Assembly (NCBI RefSeq): GCF_023617245.1
Contig: NZ_CP067396.1
Span: 5,545,001 to 5,609,000, forward strand
DNA: 64,000 nucleotides
Direction of reading: 5' to 3'
From: Lysobacter enzymogenes
Lineage (GTDB): Bacteria > Pseudomonadota > Gammaproteobacteria > Xanthomonadales > Xanthomonadaceae
In this document: one piece after another, positions 17,474-25,685 of the stretch
Numbering within the stretch: position 1 is the stretch's first letter
Layout: every line of letters starts with the position of its first letter
Made by a program: the position numbers and the translations under genes
The notes under the pieces: model-generated
The model's database searches: none
The model's input: the letters and a program-made list of their open reading frames with translations, nothing else
What the model was told of the DNA's origin: nothing

Positions 17474-19159
17474 CTAAGCCGCCCCACCCTCAGTCATCAT
17501 GGCGACGTCCGTCACACGCCCGCGTCCCGCGTGCTTGCTCGCGTACAAAGCCGAGTCCGCTCGTTCCAGCAACTCGGCCAAGGTTTCCGCGGGCCGTAGC
17601 TCGGCCACGCCCACACTGATGCCAATCTTGATTTGCCTTCTATCGTTAGGCATTTCGACGGCCTCGAGAGTTTCCCGCAGGCTTTCGGCAAATCGAACCG
17701 CACCAGCCGCATGGGTGCCGAGAAGCGCGACAACGATTTCATCGCCGCCGAATCGTCCGAGCAGGTCAGACGCCCGACTGCGTTTCCGCGTCTCGTCGCC
17801 GATGACGCGCAAGACATCGTCTCCCGCCATATGTCCGTGCTGATCGTTGATGTGCTTGAAATGATCCACATCGAAGAACACGATCGATAGCGGCGCCTGC
17901 CGCGCGTGCGCTGAGACCACCGCCGCCTCCAGCGCTTCGATCATGGCCGCGCGCGTCATCAGCCGCGTCAACGGATCAAACGTCGCACGATACCGAGCGG
18001 AATCCCGGTCCCGTCGCAACTGATGAAGCTTGTCGGCAAGTCCGACCAGCAGTCCGATGCCGCCGACGGTCATTGCATTGGAGTACCCGTACTCCATCCA
18101 GTCGGCGGTTGGCCACCACTGATGCAATGCGCCGATGCGCGAGGTGATCACCACCAGCATGGGCGTCCAAGCGAGCAGCAAGAAGATTGCCTCGCGCTGC
18201 TTCTTCAGAAGCGCAATCAAGATCGCTGCGGCGACCGACCCGACCACGACGAGCAGCACCATGTTTCCGAACATCGCGCTGGATCGCCACACCGCAAACA
18301 ACGAGACCACCAGCAGGCCGCCGAGCAACGCACTGCAAATGTCCAGCACCCGTGTCAACCGACGCTGCCGCTGCCTCAACCCCAAAAAGAAGATCAGAAA
18401 TCGAATGCTCGCCAGCACCGCTGCGGTGTTCAGCACGATATTGGTGCGCGAATCCATCGCCAGCTCGGACAGCAGCGACCAACCGCGCAATTCGCCACCT
18501 TCCGCCATCAGACCAATCATCTGGAGTAGCAAAGTGACGGACAAATAGGCGTAGCCACGTTCGCGGAGGCTCACGAACAGACAGAACGCCACGAACGCGA
18601 TGAATCCGAGGATGGTCATCTGCACGCTACGAACTTGAGCGTAGTGAATCTCTTCCTTCAGCAACTCCTCTTGAGACTGGAGAACAACGACCGAGCCGGT
18701 CAGATTCACCGAACTGACGCGCAAGTACACGACGTCGCCTGGCTTGACGCTCTTGCCTAGCGGGAACGAAAGAACGCGCGGTGTGTGGGTGAGGTCCGCA
18801 TCTGGGCCGTAAACAGATCGCCGAATGGGGTTCTTCGAGCCCGAGGCCCAAAGCTCTACGGTCCGGCGCTGAGGCCACTCCAGCACCAACTGCGGATCGT
18901 CCTTCTCCGAGAGGGCCCGATTGAACGTTACGCGCCACCAATAGGGTCCACGACCGTGTGCCGTTAGTTCGTTCCCTATGACTTGGCGGAACAGCGCATC
19001 GGATGCGCCATCGACCACGCGCTCAGGAGACGGGCCGTGCTTTTCCGCAATGGTCGCTAGGAGCACCTCTTGCCCGCTCGCCGATGCAAACCAGCACAGC
19101 AGGACGAGCCCCAAAAGGGCCCGGTAAAAACTGCGGGGTCGCTCCATGTCCCGTCTCAT
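17474..19159 (-). CDS. Membrane diguanylate cyclase (7TMR-DISM + GGDEF) carried by prophage
   Basis: The gene encodes about 561 residues. The order is signal peptide (LLGLVLLCWFASASG), periplasmic 7TMR-DISMED2-like beta domain (about 30-175), seven transmembrane helices (about 180-390) and a C-terminal GGDEF domain. The active site reads RFGGDEIVV, and an inhibitory RxxD site (RASD) lies five residues before it, so both catalysis of c-di-GMP synthesis and product inhibition are plausible. The start is ATG 19159 or 19147. It sits between lysis genes and tape measure, an odd place for a signalling enzyme. A 20-base palindrome lies upstream. It was probably acquired as a moron that alters host motility or biofilm. 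Confidence 0.88.
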   Translation of the reverse strand: MRRDMERPRSFYRALLGLVLLCWFASASGQEVLLATIAEKHGPSPERVVDGASDALFRQVIGNELTAHGRGPYWWRVTFNRALSEKDDPQLVLEWPQRRTVELWASGSKNPIRRSVYGPDADLTHTPRVLSFPLGKSVKPGDVVYLRVSSVNLTGSVVVLQSQEELLKEEIHYAQVRSVQMTILGFIAFVAFCLFVSLRERGYAYLSVTLLLQMIGLMAEGGELRGWSLLSELAMDSRTNIVLNTAAVLASIRFLIFFLGLRQRQRRLTRVLDICSALLGGLLVVSLFAVWRSSAMFGNMVLLVVVGSVAAAILIALLKKQREAIFLLLAWTPMLVVITSRIGALHQWWPTADWMEYGYSNAMTVGGIGLLVGLADKLHQLRRDRDSARYRATFDPLTRLMTRAAMIEALEAAVVSAHARQAPLSIVFFDVDHFKHINDQHGHMAGDDVLRVIGDETRKRSRASDLLGRFGGDEIVVALLGTHAAGAVRFAESLRETLEAVEMPNDRRQIKIGISVGVAELRPAETLAELLERADSALYASKHAGRGRVTDVAMMTEGGAA

Positions 19160-19264
19160 AGGCCGCGAGCATAGCCAGACACCCCGGGGTCTAGTCGGCA
19201 CCTAGTCACGGTTCCCGGCCCGCCAGCACGCCAGGACACCAATAATCAAACCAGTAGCGCGCAG

Positions 19265-19284
19265 TTCTTGGAAATTTCCAAGAA
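19265..19284. promoter_or_regulatory. 20-bp palindrome upstream of cyclase gene
   Basis: A perfect palindrome, TTCTTGGAAATTTCCAAGAA, lies about 105 bases upstream of the cyclase start and is followed by TGTTAA. An 18-base version with the same downstream TGTTAA occurs at 58721-58738. It is probably an operator for a dimeric regulator. Confidence 0.6.
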
Positions 19285-19422
19285 AGTGTTAAGGCGCTAT
19301 GGTAGCCCTCGCTGTTCGGCCGACCAGCCACACAGCCTCTCGCCAGCCCTATTGTGAACCAGTATCTGGCTCGCCGTGGAGTCCGTTAGCACGTCCTGCC
19401 GCGACACCAGGATGGGCCGCGC

Positions 19423-19497
19423 TCAGGCACAGCCGCCGCCTTCAATCGCGCGACCAGTCGTCGCGCAGTTGCTCAGCAGCGGTGCCAGGAGCAGCAT
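19423..19497 (-). CDS. Candidate embedded o-spanin (Rz1-like), 24 aa
   Basis: A very short frame starts inside the 3' end of the Rz-like gene in a different frame. It reads MLLLAPLLSNC and then a 13-residue tail, so it has a short hydrophobic leader and a lipobox-like LLSNC. Rz1 genes of lambdoid phages are embedded in or overlap Rz in exactly this way. The mature part is much shorter than known o-spanins and there is no good ribosome site, so this remains a candidate. Confidence 0.35.
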   Translation of the reverse strand: MLLLAPLLSNCATTGRAIEGGGCA

Positions 19498-19741
19498 CAG
19501 CTAAGGCACTGCCGGTGCCACTCGGAAGTCGCAACACATCATTCTCTATCTCGGTTCGGATACGGTTATCCGCCACATCGCGCTCAGCTGCGGCAACCCT
19601 TCGCTGCTCCTGTTCGATGCGTTCCGCCGCTTCTTGTTTTGCGCGTCGGCCACCCAACACGCGTCCGATCCCGAAGGCCGCCAAGACGGCGACGACCGCA
19701 GACGCCGCTGCGACCGCCCAGGCTTGCAGGCGCGCGATCAT
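19442..19741 (-). CDS. Rz-like i-spanin
   Basis: A 99-residue protein starts at ATG 19741, overlapping the end of the endolysin gene. It has an N-terminal signal anchor (AVAAASAVVAVLAAFGIG) and then a charged coiled coil (AKQEAAERIEQEQRRVAAAERD). This is the topology of inner-membrane spanins, which link to an outer-membrane partner and fuse the membranes in the last step of lysis. Size, topology and position after the endolysin all agree. Confidence 0.75.
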   Translation of the reverse strand: MIARLQAWAVAAASAVVAVLAAFGIGRVLGGRRAKQEAAERIEQEQRRVAAAERDVADNRIRTEIENDVLRLPSGTGSALADAAPGTAAEQLRDDWSRD

Positions 19742-20214
19742 GCGACCTGGCCACCGGCTTTCTGGTAGACGGCCAGTAGCGTTTCCAGGGGCAGCTCGCG
19801 CTGCCCGTAGCCCGCATTGGGTAGCGATGCCCAGGTCTTGCGGGACTTCCGGATTGCGGAGGCGACCCACCCCCTCTGGATATCCGCCAGCGAGCCGTTC
19901 TCGCGGAGCAACTCGATCGCCGCGCGGTCCTGCGAAGACGGACCAAAGTCAGGCAGATCGAGCCGCGTCTGCAAGCTGTTCCAGGTTCGCCAAAGGAACT
20001 GGTAGCGTCCCGCAGCCGTCGAGTGAATGCGGTACTTGGGTAACCAAACCAGCAGCCGCGGGTGCTTGGCATAGTCGGTGAAGCAGTCGCCTCCGACCAG
20101 CACGTCGTACCCGTGCTGCTTGCTGAATCGCTCAACGCCTTCGGCGTGGGCGATCATGTCCAGAAATGCGACAACGTTTTGGCCACCGGCCTGATCAGCG
20201 GTCAATCGTGCCAT
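19738..20214 (-). CDS. Endolysin, lambda R-type lytic transglycosylase
   Basis: A 158-residue enzyme of the lambda gpR family, which cleaves the glycan backbone of peptidoglycan as a transglycosylase. The conserved features are present in order: FLDMIAHAEGV with the catalytic glutamate, the YDVLVGGDCFTDYAKHPR block, IHSTAAGRYQFL, and LPDFGPSSQDRAAIELL. No signal peptide is present, so release needs the holin-like protein encoded just upstream, with which it overlaps. Confidence 0.9.
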   Translation of the reverse strand: MARLTADQAGGQNVVAFLDMIAHAEGVERFSKQHGYDVLVGGDCFTDYAKHPRLLVWLPKYRIHSTAAGRYQFLWRTWNSLQTRLDLPDFGPSSQDRAAIELLRENGSLADIQRGWVASAIRKSRKTWASLPNAGYGQRELPLETLLAVYQKAGGQVA

Positions 20215-20416
20215 CGCCGCCTCGCTGCTGGAATACGCGACCGATCAATCCGAGAAACAGCACGCCTGCGGTGACATAGGTTGCCGCGCGGTCGGGCACG
20301 TGGGCGCGCAGATCGTCCGGGATGTTCAGCCAGGCACCCTGCACGGCCAGCGCAAGGCTCATGGCCTGCACGCTGACGAAGCGCCATGCTTGGCGCCAGT
20401 TATCGATGAGCTTCAT
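20195..20416 (-). CDS. Holin-like small membrane protein (73 aa)
   Basis: The start ATG 20416 (MKLIDNWRQAWRFVSVQAMS) overlaps the end of the frameshifted tail chaperone frame. The protein has a hydrophobic segment near residues 14-30 and a second near 48-62 (TYVTAGVLFLGLIGRVFQQ), separated by a polar stretch. This layout is found in class II-like phage holins placed directly before endolysins. The pore role is inferred from topology and gene order. Confidence 0.7.
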   Translation of the reverse strand: MKLIDNWRQAWRFVSVQAMSLALAVQGAWLNIPDDLRAHVPDRAATYVTAGVLFLGLIGRVFQQRGGDGTIDR

Positions 20417-21035
20417 GGAGTTTTCCGAAGGGATTGGACGAAGGCGTTGACGTCGCGGCCGCCGGCAAAGCCGGCGTTGACGTCTTCGATTCGATCGGCG
20501 CGCAGCACCCGCTCGCGGTAAAGCGCGACGCGATAGAAAAGGGCCAATTGCCGCGCAGTTGCGCGCTCGATCCACGGCCAGTCGTGGCCGTGATCGATCA
20601 GCGTGGCGAGGACGCTGGGCCAGTCGCTGCCGGTGCCACGCGCCTCAGCTCCAGCGCCGCCAGCACGCGCTGCAAAAAAAAATCGGCATTGACCGCCCAG
20701 AAGGTCAGCAGCAACAGATCGCCGTGGGCGCCGGGCAATGCTTGGACCCATGCGGCCGGCTGATCGCAGGCTTGAGCTAACAGCGCCACGGTCGCCGCAG
20801 GCTGCTTCGCACACACGAGGTGCAGGCGCGCGAGATCGATGCTGCCGTCCTCGGTCTGCTCGACCAGGTCGGCGACCAATGCCGCGATGGGGTCGTGCAG
20901 GCTCAGGCTCTCGAAGAACCCGATCTCGCGCACCGTCACCGTTCGTCCGCCGATGGGCAGCGTTCGGTTCGGCTGCAAGACGACGAGATCATCCAGCGCC
21001 TCCGCGGGAGCACGGGGCTTGACCTTACGCGCCAT
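20413..21035 (-). CDS. Tail assembly chaperone G-T fusion via -1 frameshift
   Basis: A -1 slip in the T9 run at 20674-20682 joins the G frame to a second frame that ends at 20413 and gives a product of 207 residues. The downstream frame has no suitable start of its own but carries a T-domain-like sequence (SDWPSVLATLIDHGHDWPW, then ERATARQLALFYRVALYRE). This is the lambda G/GT arrangement, in which the fusion recruits tail tube subunits to the tape measure. The offset between frames is exactly -1. Confidence 0.85.
20598..21035 (-). CDS. Tail assembly chaperone, G-like product
   Basis: A 145-residue protein starts at ATG 21035, overlapping the tail-tube stop. It lies directly after the tail tube gene, the position of lambda gene G. 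It contains VTVREIGFFESLSLHDPIAALV and ends shortly after a run of nine T codons on the coding strand. G-like chaperones bind the tape measure and keep it competent for tail polymerisation. A fraction of ribosomes is expected to shift to the T frame. Confidence 0.85.
   Translation of the reverse strand: MARKVKPRAPAEALDDLVVLQPNRTLPIGGRTVTVREIGFFESLSLHDPIAALVADLVEQTEDGSIDLARLHLVCAKQPAATVALLAQACDQPAAWVQALPGAHGDLLLLTFWAVNADFFLQRVLAALELRRVAPAATGPASSPR
20674..20682 (-). promoter_or_regulatory. Slippery T9 frameshift site
   Basis: On the coding strand the zero frame reads GAT TTT TTT TTG and the -1 frame reads TTT TTT TTT GCA. A homopolymer of nine T satisfies the T-TTT-TTT slippery heptamer. The open -1 frame continues into the T domain of the chaperone. 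Confidence 0.85.
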
Positions 21036-21793
21036 CAGCCCCTCACCAGTTCGATCCGGCCGAAGCCGCCCAGATCCGGGTCCAGCGCGCGCGATTCGTC
21101 GAACAGGGCGGCGCCGGACAGTTGCAAGCTGCCCCACTCCTCCGAGATCAGGTCGAGTTGCTCGATGGGGTTGAAGGTCACCCGATACAGCGTGACCCTG
21201 GCGCGGCGACCGTTGACGGTGTTGATGCCGTCCAGGAACAGCATCCGTTCCGGCGGCGGCGTGGTGAAGAGGGCGATGTTGACGGTCTCGCCGTGCTTAT
21301 AGGCGGCCTTGAACGGCTGGGTGAAGCCGTCGACCTTGCGCAGGCCGATCAGTCCCGACGACGCGGACTCGGTCCACCAATTGGCGGCCGGGACGGTCAC
21401 CGGCGGGTTGGCGCTGTCAGTCAGGGCCACATCACTGACCCAGCCGCGATCCAGGGCGACCAAGTCGTTCGCCTTGAGGCCGGTCGGGAGCAGTTCGCTG
21501 CTAACCGTGCCGGCGGGCAGCGTAGCCGGCACCGAGTACATGCCCTCCGCCAGGTTCTCCGGCGTCGCCTCGTCCAGCGTCAGGTTCACATTGGCGGTCT
21601 TCGACTGCACCAGGCGGCCGTACAGCAGGCGATTGCCGCTGAACGACTCGGTCTTGTCAGAGTTCTGGACTTCCAAGGCCAGCTGAAGCTGAGGGGCGTT
21701 GCCGACCCAGCGTAGCGGTCCGGACTTGCCCGAGGCCTGGCGGGTGGCGAGGTAAACCTTGCCCTGGAACGAAAACAGGTCTTGCGCGGCCAT
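21035..21793 (-). CDS. Major tail tube protein
   Basis: A 252-residue protein with the beta-rich pattern of siphovirus tail tubes (DLFSFQGKVYLATR; QLALEVQNSDKTESFSGNR; ANVNLTLDEATPENLAEGM). It lies between the tail terminator-like gene and the tail chaperone pair, matching the lambda V to G order. It polymerises around the tape measure to form the tail. The start at 21793 follows GGAG-rich sequence and is the only reasonable one. Confidence 0.85.
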   Translation of the reverse strand: MAAQDLFSFQGKVYLATRQASGKSGPLRWVGNAPQLQLALEVQNSDKTESFSGNRLLYGRLVQSKTANVNLTLDEATPENLAEGMYSVPATLPAGTVSSELLPTGLKANDLVALDRGWVSDVALTDSANPPVTVPAANWWTESASSGLIGLRKVDGFTQPFKAAYKHGETVNIALFTTPPPERMLFLDGINTVNGRRARVTLYRVTFNPIEQLDLISEEWGSLQLSGAALFDESRALDPDLGGFGRIELVRG

Positions 21794-21847
21794 GTGGTCG
21801 CGTTCTCCTTTAGATGGGGTTCGCGCCGCCGCAGGGGCAGCGATGAG

Positions 21848-22393
21848 TCAGCGGCGACGCGCGCGCAGGACTTGACGGTCGATCTCGCCGGTGATGACCG
21901 CCAGACCCGCCTCGGCCATTCGCTGGGAGCGGTCGCCCTTGCGCAGCATTTGCGCGATCGAGGGGCCGTACAGACGTCGGATCGGGGTCCGCGGCACACG
22001 CTTGTCCCCGGTGACGGGCGTTCGTTCGAAGGCGATGTCCGTGCCCCGGTGGCGACCGTGAAAGCCGCTTCGCTTGAAGCCGCGCTTGCCCTTGATTGCA
22101 ACGAAGTCCAGGCCGCGGTCGTCCGCACTGCGCTTGGAGCGGAAGTTCCGAAGGCCAACGCCGCGGGCGGTGCCAACCAGTGCCAGGCTTTCGTGCGTGG
22201 TTCGAACGCTCAGGCCGGATCGAATGCGAGCCGCGGTCAGCGCATACTCGGTTTGGATGTCCCGTCGGGCGATCACCGGCCAACGCCGTCGCAGCGTACC
22301 CAGCGCGCGGCGCTGCGCGAGCGCGATCTTGGCGGGAATCTGACTCAGTTGCCGTGCCGCGTCCGACGCGCCATCGGCGTCGATGGTGATCAT
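21848..22393 (-). CDS. Minor tail / tail-completion protein (gpZ-like)
   Basis: The ATG at 22393 overlaps the upstream stop (ATGA) and gives 181 residues starting MITIDADGASDAARQL. The sequence is basic, with alpha-helical N-terminus and the pattern RRALGTLRRRWPVIARRDIQTEY, resembling lambda gpZ-like or HK97 gp10-like minor tail proteins that act at the head-tail junction. A longer frame begins upstream but reads into the neighbouring gene in the wrong frame. Confidence 0.75.
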   Translation of the reverse strand: MITIDADGASDAARQLSQIPAKIALAQRRALGTLRRRWPVIARRDIQTEYALTAARIRSGLSVRTTHESLALVGTARGVGLRNFRSKRSADDRGLDFVAIKGKRGFKRSGFHGRHRGTDIAFERTPVTGDKRVPRTPIRRLYGPSIAQMLRKGDRSQRMAEAGLAVITGEIDRQVLRARRR

Positions 22394-22818
22394 GTGCGGT
22401 AGCGGATCGACAGAGCGACCTGGACGGTAACCACCGGCAAACCCTCGGGCCGATCCAGGAACACGATGTCCTCGACCTGCACCGGGAGCGCCTTCGACAG
22501 CGGAATCCAGTCCGCCAACGCTGCATCGACATCGGCCGCAATCGCATGACACCGGGCATGGGCATCGATCAGGGACGCCGGCACCGTGGCCTCGGCCAAT
22601 GCGGAGAGCACCCGGTGCCGTCCGTGCGGTTGATTCGCGTCGCGTTGGATCGCCAGAGCGACCAAGGTCAGACCTTCGACCGAGTCGTCTGGATGCTGCG
22701 CGGGCTCTAGCGCCACGGCGTCGCCGATATTGGTCCGATACCCGTGATCCGCCCGGATGTCCGATAAGCGATGTGCGACGTTGACCAGCAACGTCCAGGT
22801 GGGCGCTGGCTCAGCCAT
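22390..22818 (-). CDS. Tail terminator / minor tail protein (142 aa)
   Basis: The gene lies between the small head-joining gene and the gpZ-like gene, overlapping both neighbours by a few bases. The sequence (WTLLVNVAHRLSDIRADHGYRTNIG) begins with the pattern of tail-terminator proteins of the lambda U or HK97 gp10/gp11 group, and a C-terminal beta-rich part (GLPVVTVQVALSIRY) follows. It probably caps the growing tail or joins it to the head. Confidence 0.7.
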   Translation of the reverse strand: MAEPAPTWTLLVNVAHRLSDIRADHGYRTNIGDAVALEPAQHPDDSVEGLTLVALAIQRDANQPHGRHRVLSALAEATVPASLIDAHARCHAIAADVDAALADWIPLSKALPVQVEDIVFLDRPEGLPVVTVQVALSIRYRT

Positions 22819-23101
22819 GCAGCACCGCCTCGTTCACCCGGCCGTCGTTGCGCACCACCGATTCGACTGCTTGGGACCGGCCGTCCAGGGTGACGACGTC
22901 GCCTCGGCGGAAGACCCATTCCCGGTTACGGGCGCAAACGTGCCGGACCAGGCCGATGACCTGCTGGTACTCGCCCAAGCGCTCGGCGCCGTCGCGCACG
23001 ACGAGGGTCGCGGCTACCGGGGGGTTATCCGAGCGCTGGACCTGAGCGACGGCGCCGAGCACTTCGAAGATTACGTCATCAGCTACTGCAAAGGCGTTCA
23101 T
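22811..23101 (-). CDS. Head-tail joining protein (96 aa)
   Basis: A 96-residue protein directly follows the capsid gene. It contains ARNREWVFRRGDVVTLDGRSQAV and ends with a short hydrophobic turn. The position matches lambda FI/FII or other head-completion proteins, and its start is one base from the capsid stop. The sequence itself is not diagnostic. Confidence 0.65.
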   Translation of the reverse strand: MNAFAVADDVIFEVLGAVAQVQRSDNPPVAATLVVRDGAERLGEYQQVIGLVRHVCARNREWVFRRGDVVTLDGRSQAVESVVRNDGRVNEAVLHG

Positions 23102-24109
23102 TTACGCCTTCAGCTTCACCAGCAGCGCCGGACGATGGCACATCGGCAGTGGATTCGACTGCGTGTGCAGGTCGGTGCCGCGGTCAAACTTACGGGGTGC
23201 CTGCTTGCTATACAGCAGTTGGCCCAGGGTATTGACAGTTTCGTTGAAGTCGGCCGGCGCCACGTAGGTGGCGAACGTGTCGAGGGTGCCCAGGGGGAAG
23301 GCATGCCCCTCACCCGCCGCGATAAAGCGCCGACTCTTTCCTTCCGCATCGCTGGCTTCGCCGGAGTACTCCTCGAAACGGACACCCGCGAAGCGGAAAT
23401 CCGACCGCATGTCGTCGCGCAGAGCCGCGCCCTCTTGCCACAGGTGGTAAGCCTCCTTGACTTTGTCGTGCCCCGACAACGCGTCGAAAAACTCCGGAGA
23501 CACCAGCACATGAATCCCGCTCATGCGCTCACCCTTCAGCGCGTTACTCATGTATCGCTTGAGATCGATGCACTTCTGCCGAACGTCGGTCTCTTTGCTG
23601 GAAAGTTGGAAGTCGAAGGTCTTGGGCGTGATCCCGAAGATATCGAACAGATTTGCTAACTCACTGCCATCTGCGTCCAGCATCACGCCCTTGAGGGCAC
23701 CCATTCGCAAATGCTCCAGGGTGATCGCGTGCTTGTTGCGCATGGTCTGCAAGTGATCGGCCATGACGCCTGCGATCGTTTCCAGCTCGGACTCGGTGCT
23801 GAAGGCACGGACACCGATCACCTCCTCCGGCAGCACGACATCCTCGTGCGGAATGTGCGGAACGTTGAAGGCGCGCAGCGAGCGCTTCCCGCGCTTACTG
23901 ACCGTTCCCGGAGAGCCCACCGGCTGAGTGGGCAACAGGGACAAAACGCCATTACGCTCTTCGACCGTCACCTGGCGGGTCCGCACCGGCTTGATTGGAA
24001 ACAAGCCCAATTCGTCCAGACGACCGTACTGGTTCGGAAGGATATTGAGTGCCGCAGTCAGCGCACTCATCGAGAACGCGGGGTTGTGAAACGGATTGTT
24101 CGTCGACAT
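23102..24109 (-). CDS. Major capsid protein, lambda E family
   Basis: A 335-residue protein with lambda gpE-like features: the N-terminal SALTAALNILPNQYGRLDELG, the sequence VTVEERNGVLSLLPT, the central SSKETDVRQKCIDLKRYM, and the C-terminal TLDTFATYVAPADFNETVN. It forms the icosahedral shell with the decoration protein encoded just upstream. Length and order (protease, decoration, capsid) match lambda C-D-E. Confidence 0.92.
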   Translation of the reverse strand: MSTNNPFHNPAFSMSALTAALNILPNQYGRLDELGLFPIKPVRTRQVTVEERNGVLSLLPTQPVGSPGTVSKRGKRSLRAFNVPHIPHEDVVLPEEVIGVRAFSTESELETIAGVMADHLQTMRNKHAITLEHLRMGALKGVMLDADGSELANLFDIFGITPKTFDFQLSSKETDVRQKCIDLKRYMSNALKGERMSGIHVLVSPEFFDALSGHDKVKEAYHLWQEGAALRDDMRSDFRFAGVRFEEYSGEASDAEGKSRRFIAAGEGHAFPLGTLDTFATYVAPADFNETVNTLGQLLYSKQAPRKFDRGTDLHTQSNPLPMCHRPALLVKLKA

Positions 24110-24112
24110 GGA

Positions 24113-24505
24113 TCAAATTCCTTGACGCACAAGCACGCCAACAGCACGCAACTGCTCGATGCAGGCCGTTCGTTGCTCGGGGTTGATGCCTTTCGGCCAG
24201 ACGAGGGCGTGGTCGGCGACGGTCGCATGGCGCGCGACGATGACGCCGTCCGGGCTGGGTGCATTGGCCGTGATGATCGGCACGATCACGACACCCTTAG
24301 CCTGCTCGCGGCCATCGGTCGCAGCCAGGTCGAGTGCGGCCACCTGGCCGGTCTCGGTGATGCGACCCACCACATGGCCGAGTTGCAGCGCCTGCTGCGC
24401 GGCCACGGTCACGCGATCGCGCGAGTAAAGGTTGTCGGCCTCGAACTTGAGCAGATCACCCAGGTTGTTCGGCTCGGACTGGGGCGGATAGACGGTGATG
24501 CCCAT
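24113..24505 (-). CDS. Head decoration protein, lambda D family
   Basis: A 130-residue protein between the S49 protease and the capsid gene. It shows the gpD family pattern (LKFEADNLYSRDRVTVAAQQ; LGHVVGRITETGQVAALDL). Decoration proteins bind as trimers on the expanded capsid and stabilise it against internal DNA pressure. Spacing to both neighbours is a few bases. Confidence 0.88.
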   Translation of the reverse strand: MGITVYPPQSEPNNLGDLLKFEADNLYSRDRVTVAAQQALQLGHVVGRITETGQVAALDLAATDGREQAKGVVIVPIITANAPSPDGVIVARHATVADHALVWPKGINPEQRTACIEQLRAVGVLVRQGI

Positions 24506-24506
24506 C

Positions 24507-24821
24507 TCAGCGCTCCTTCTTCGCTCGCGCGGCCCGCGCCTTGACGGCGTGGATCAGCGGGTTGTCGTCCAACGACTGCGTAGCGGCGGCAGGTGCCGCG
24601 GCCGGCGACAGGTGGCTGGTGATCTCGGGCGACTCGGCACGCAGGCCGAGCAGCTTCCGGCGAACGTCGGCGGTACTGAGCCGTTCGCCCAGGAACACCG
24701 CGGTCAGATCGGGGCGGCCGGCGAGCGTGCACAGCTCGGCGATCGCCAGGGCATCGCCGTGCGCTTGCGCGCGCACGGCGTCTACGTCGACAGCGGGCGC
24801 CGTCGATTCGGGGGTGGACAT
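24507..24821 (-). CDS. Nested scaffold protein (Nu3-like), in-frame internal start
   Basis: An ATG at 24821 inside the protease gene is preceded by CTGGAG at a suitable distance and starts MSTPESTAPAVDVDAVRAQ. It gives 104 residues of acidic and alanine-rich helical sequence, ending in a basic tail (HAVKARAARAKKER). Lambda makes scaffold Nu3 from the 3' end of gene C in exactly this way. Independent expression has not been shown here. Confidence 0.6.
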   Translation of the reverse strand: MSTPESTAPAVDVDAVRAQAHGDALAIAELCTLAGRPDLTAVFLGERLSTADVRRKLLGLRAESPEITSHLSPAAAPAAATQSLDDNPLIHAVKARAARAKKER

Positions 24822-25685
24822 CGTGGGGGACTCCAGGGATAGGGGACGCGCGACGGCGTCCAGTTCGGTGTGCATTTGCTGCACGGCGTCGCCGAGCGTG
24901 CCGATGCGATCGGCCAGGCCGGCATCGAGCGCGTCCTGGCCGAAGAACAAGCCTGCCTCGGTGGCGCGAATCGCTTCCGCCGCGGCCCCGCGCTGCTCCG
25001 CTACTGTCAGGACGAACAGCTCGTAGAGACGGTCGACCTCGGTTTGGATCGCCGCGCGCGCCTCGGGCGTCAGCGGCTGATGTGGGCTGCCATCGTTCTT
25101 ACGGGCGCCGGCGAGGATCGGGGTGTAGCTCAAGCCGGCGTTGGCATCGCGGCGCGATTGGTCAACGTGCAGCGCGATCACGCCGATGGAGCCGACGCCG
25201 GCCGTGCGGGTGACGAAGATCCGCGTGGCGGCGCTGGCCAGGGCATAGGCAGCGGAGAAGGCGGCGTCGTTTGCGGCTGCCCAGACGGGCTTCGTCTGCC
25301 GAGTCGCGTGGATCTTGTCGGCCAGGTCGAACACGCCGGCGGCCTCGCCGCCGGGACTGTCGATGTCGAGCACGATGCCCCTTACCGCAGGATCGGCTAG
25401 AGCGGCATCGAATTGCTGCGCGATCGCCTGATAGCTCGTCAGGCCCGATAGCGCTTCGAGACCGGCCGTCCGCTGCACCAAGGTGCCGTGAATGGGGATG
25501 ACCGCGACGCCGCGGTGATCTGTGAATCGCGGTGCCTGCGGCATCTGCGGCGCCATCTGCGGCGGCGGCAAGGTCTGGAGCTCGAATTTAGGTTCGAGCA
25601 CGCTCAGGATGACGTCCAGCTTGGCGCGCTGGATCAGCAGCGGCGTGTTGAACACGCGCGCCGCCAGGTAGGGCAGTCCGGTCAT
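24507..25685 (-). CDS. S49-family head maturation protease (lambda C-like)
   Basis: A 392-residue protein. The S49/SppA fold spans about residues 60-260, with the nucleophile serine in AAFSAAYALAS (near 143) and the general-base lysine region in GARKNDGSPHQPL (near 195). It cleaves scaffold and portal termini during head maturation. The C-terminal third is alanine-rich and can be made separately as scaffold (see nested frame). The start overlaps the portal stop. Confidence 0.9.
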   Translation of the reverse strand: MTGLPYLAARVFNTPLLIQRAKLDVILSVLEPKFELQTLPPPQMAPQMPQAPRFTDHRGVAVIPIHGTLVQRTAGLEALSGLTSYQAIAQQFDAALADPAVRGIVLDIDSPGGEAAGVFDLADKIHATRQTKPVWAAANDAAFSAAYALASAATRIFVTRTAGVGSIGVIALHVDQSRRDANAGLSYTPILAGARKNDGSPHQPLTPEARAAIQTEVDRLYELFVLTVAEQRGAAAEAIRATEAGLFFGQDALDAGLADRIGTLGDAVQQMHTELDAVARPLSLESPTMSTPESTAPAVDVDAVRAQAHGDALAIAELCTLAGRPDLTAVFLGERLSTADVRRKLLGLRAESPEITSHLSPAAAPAAATQSLDDNPLIHAVKARAARAKKER

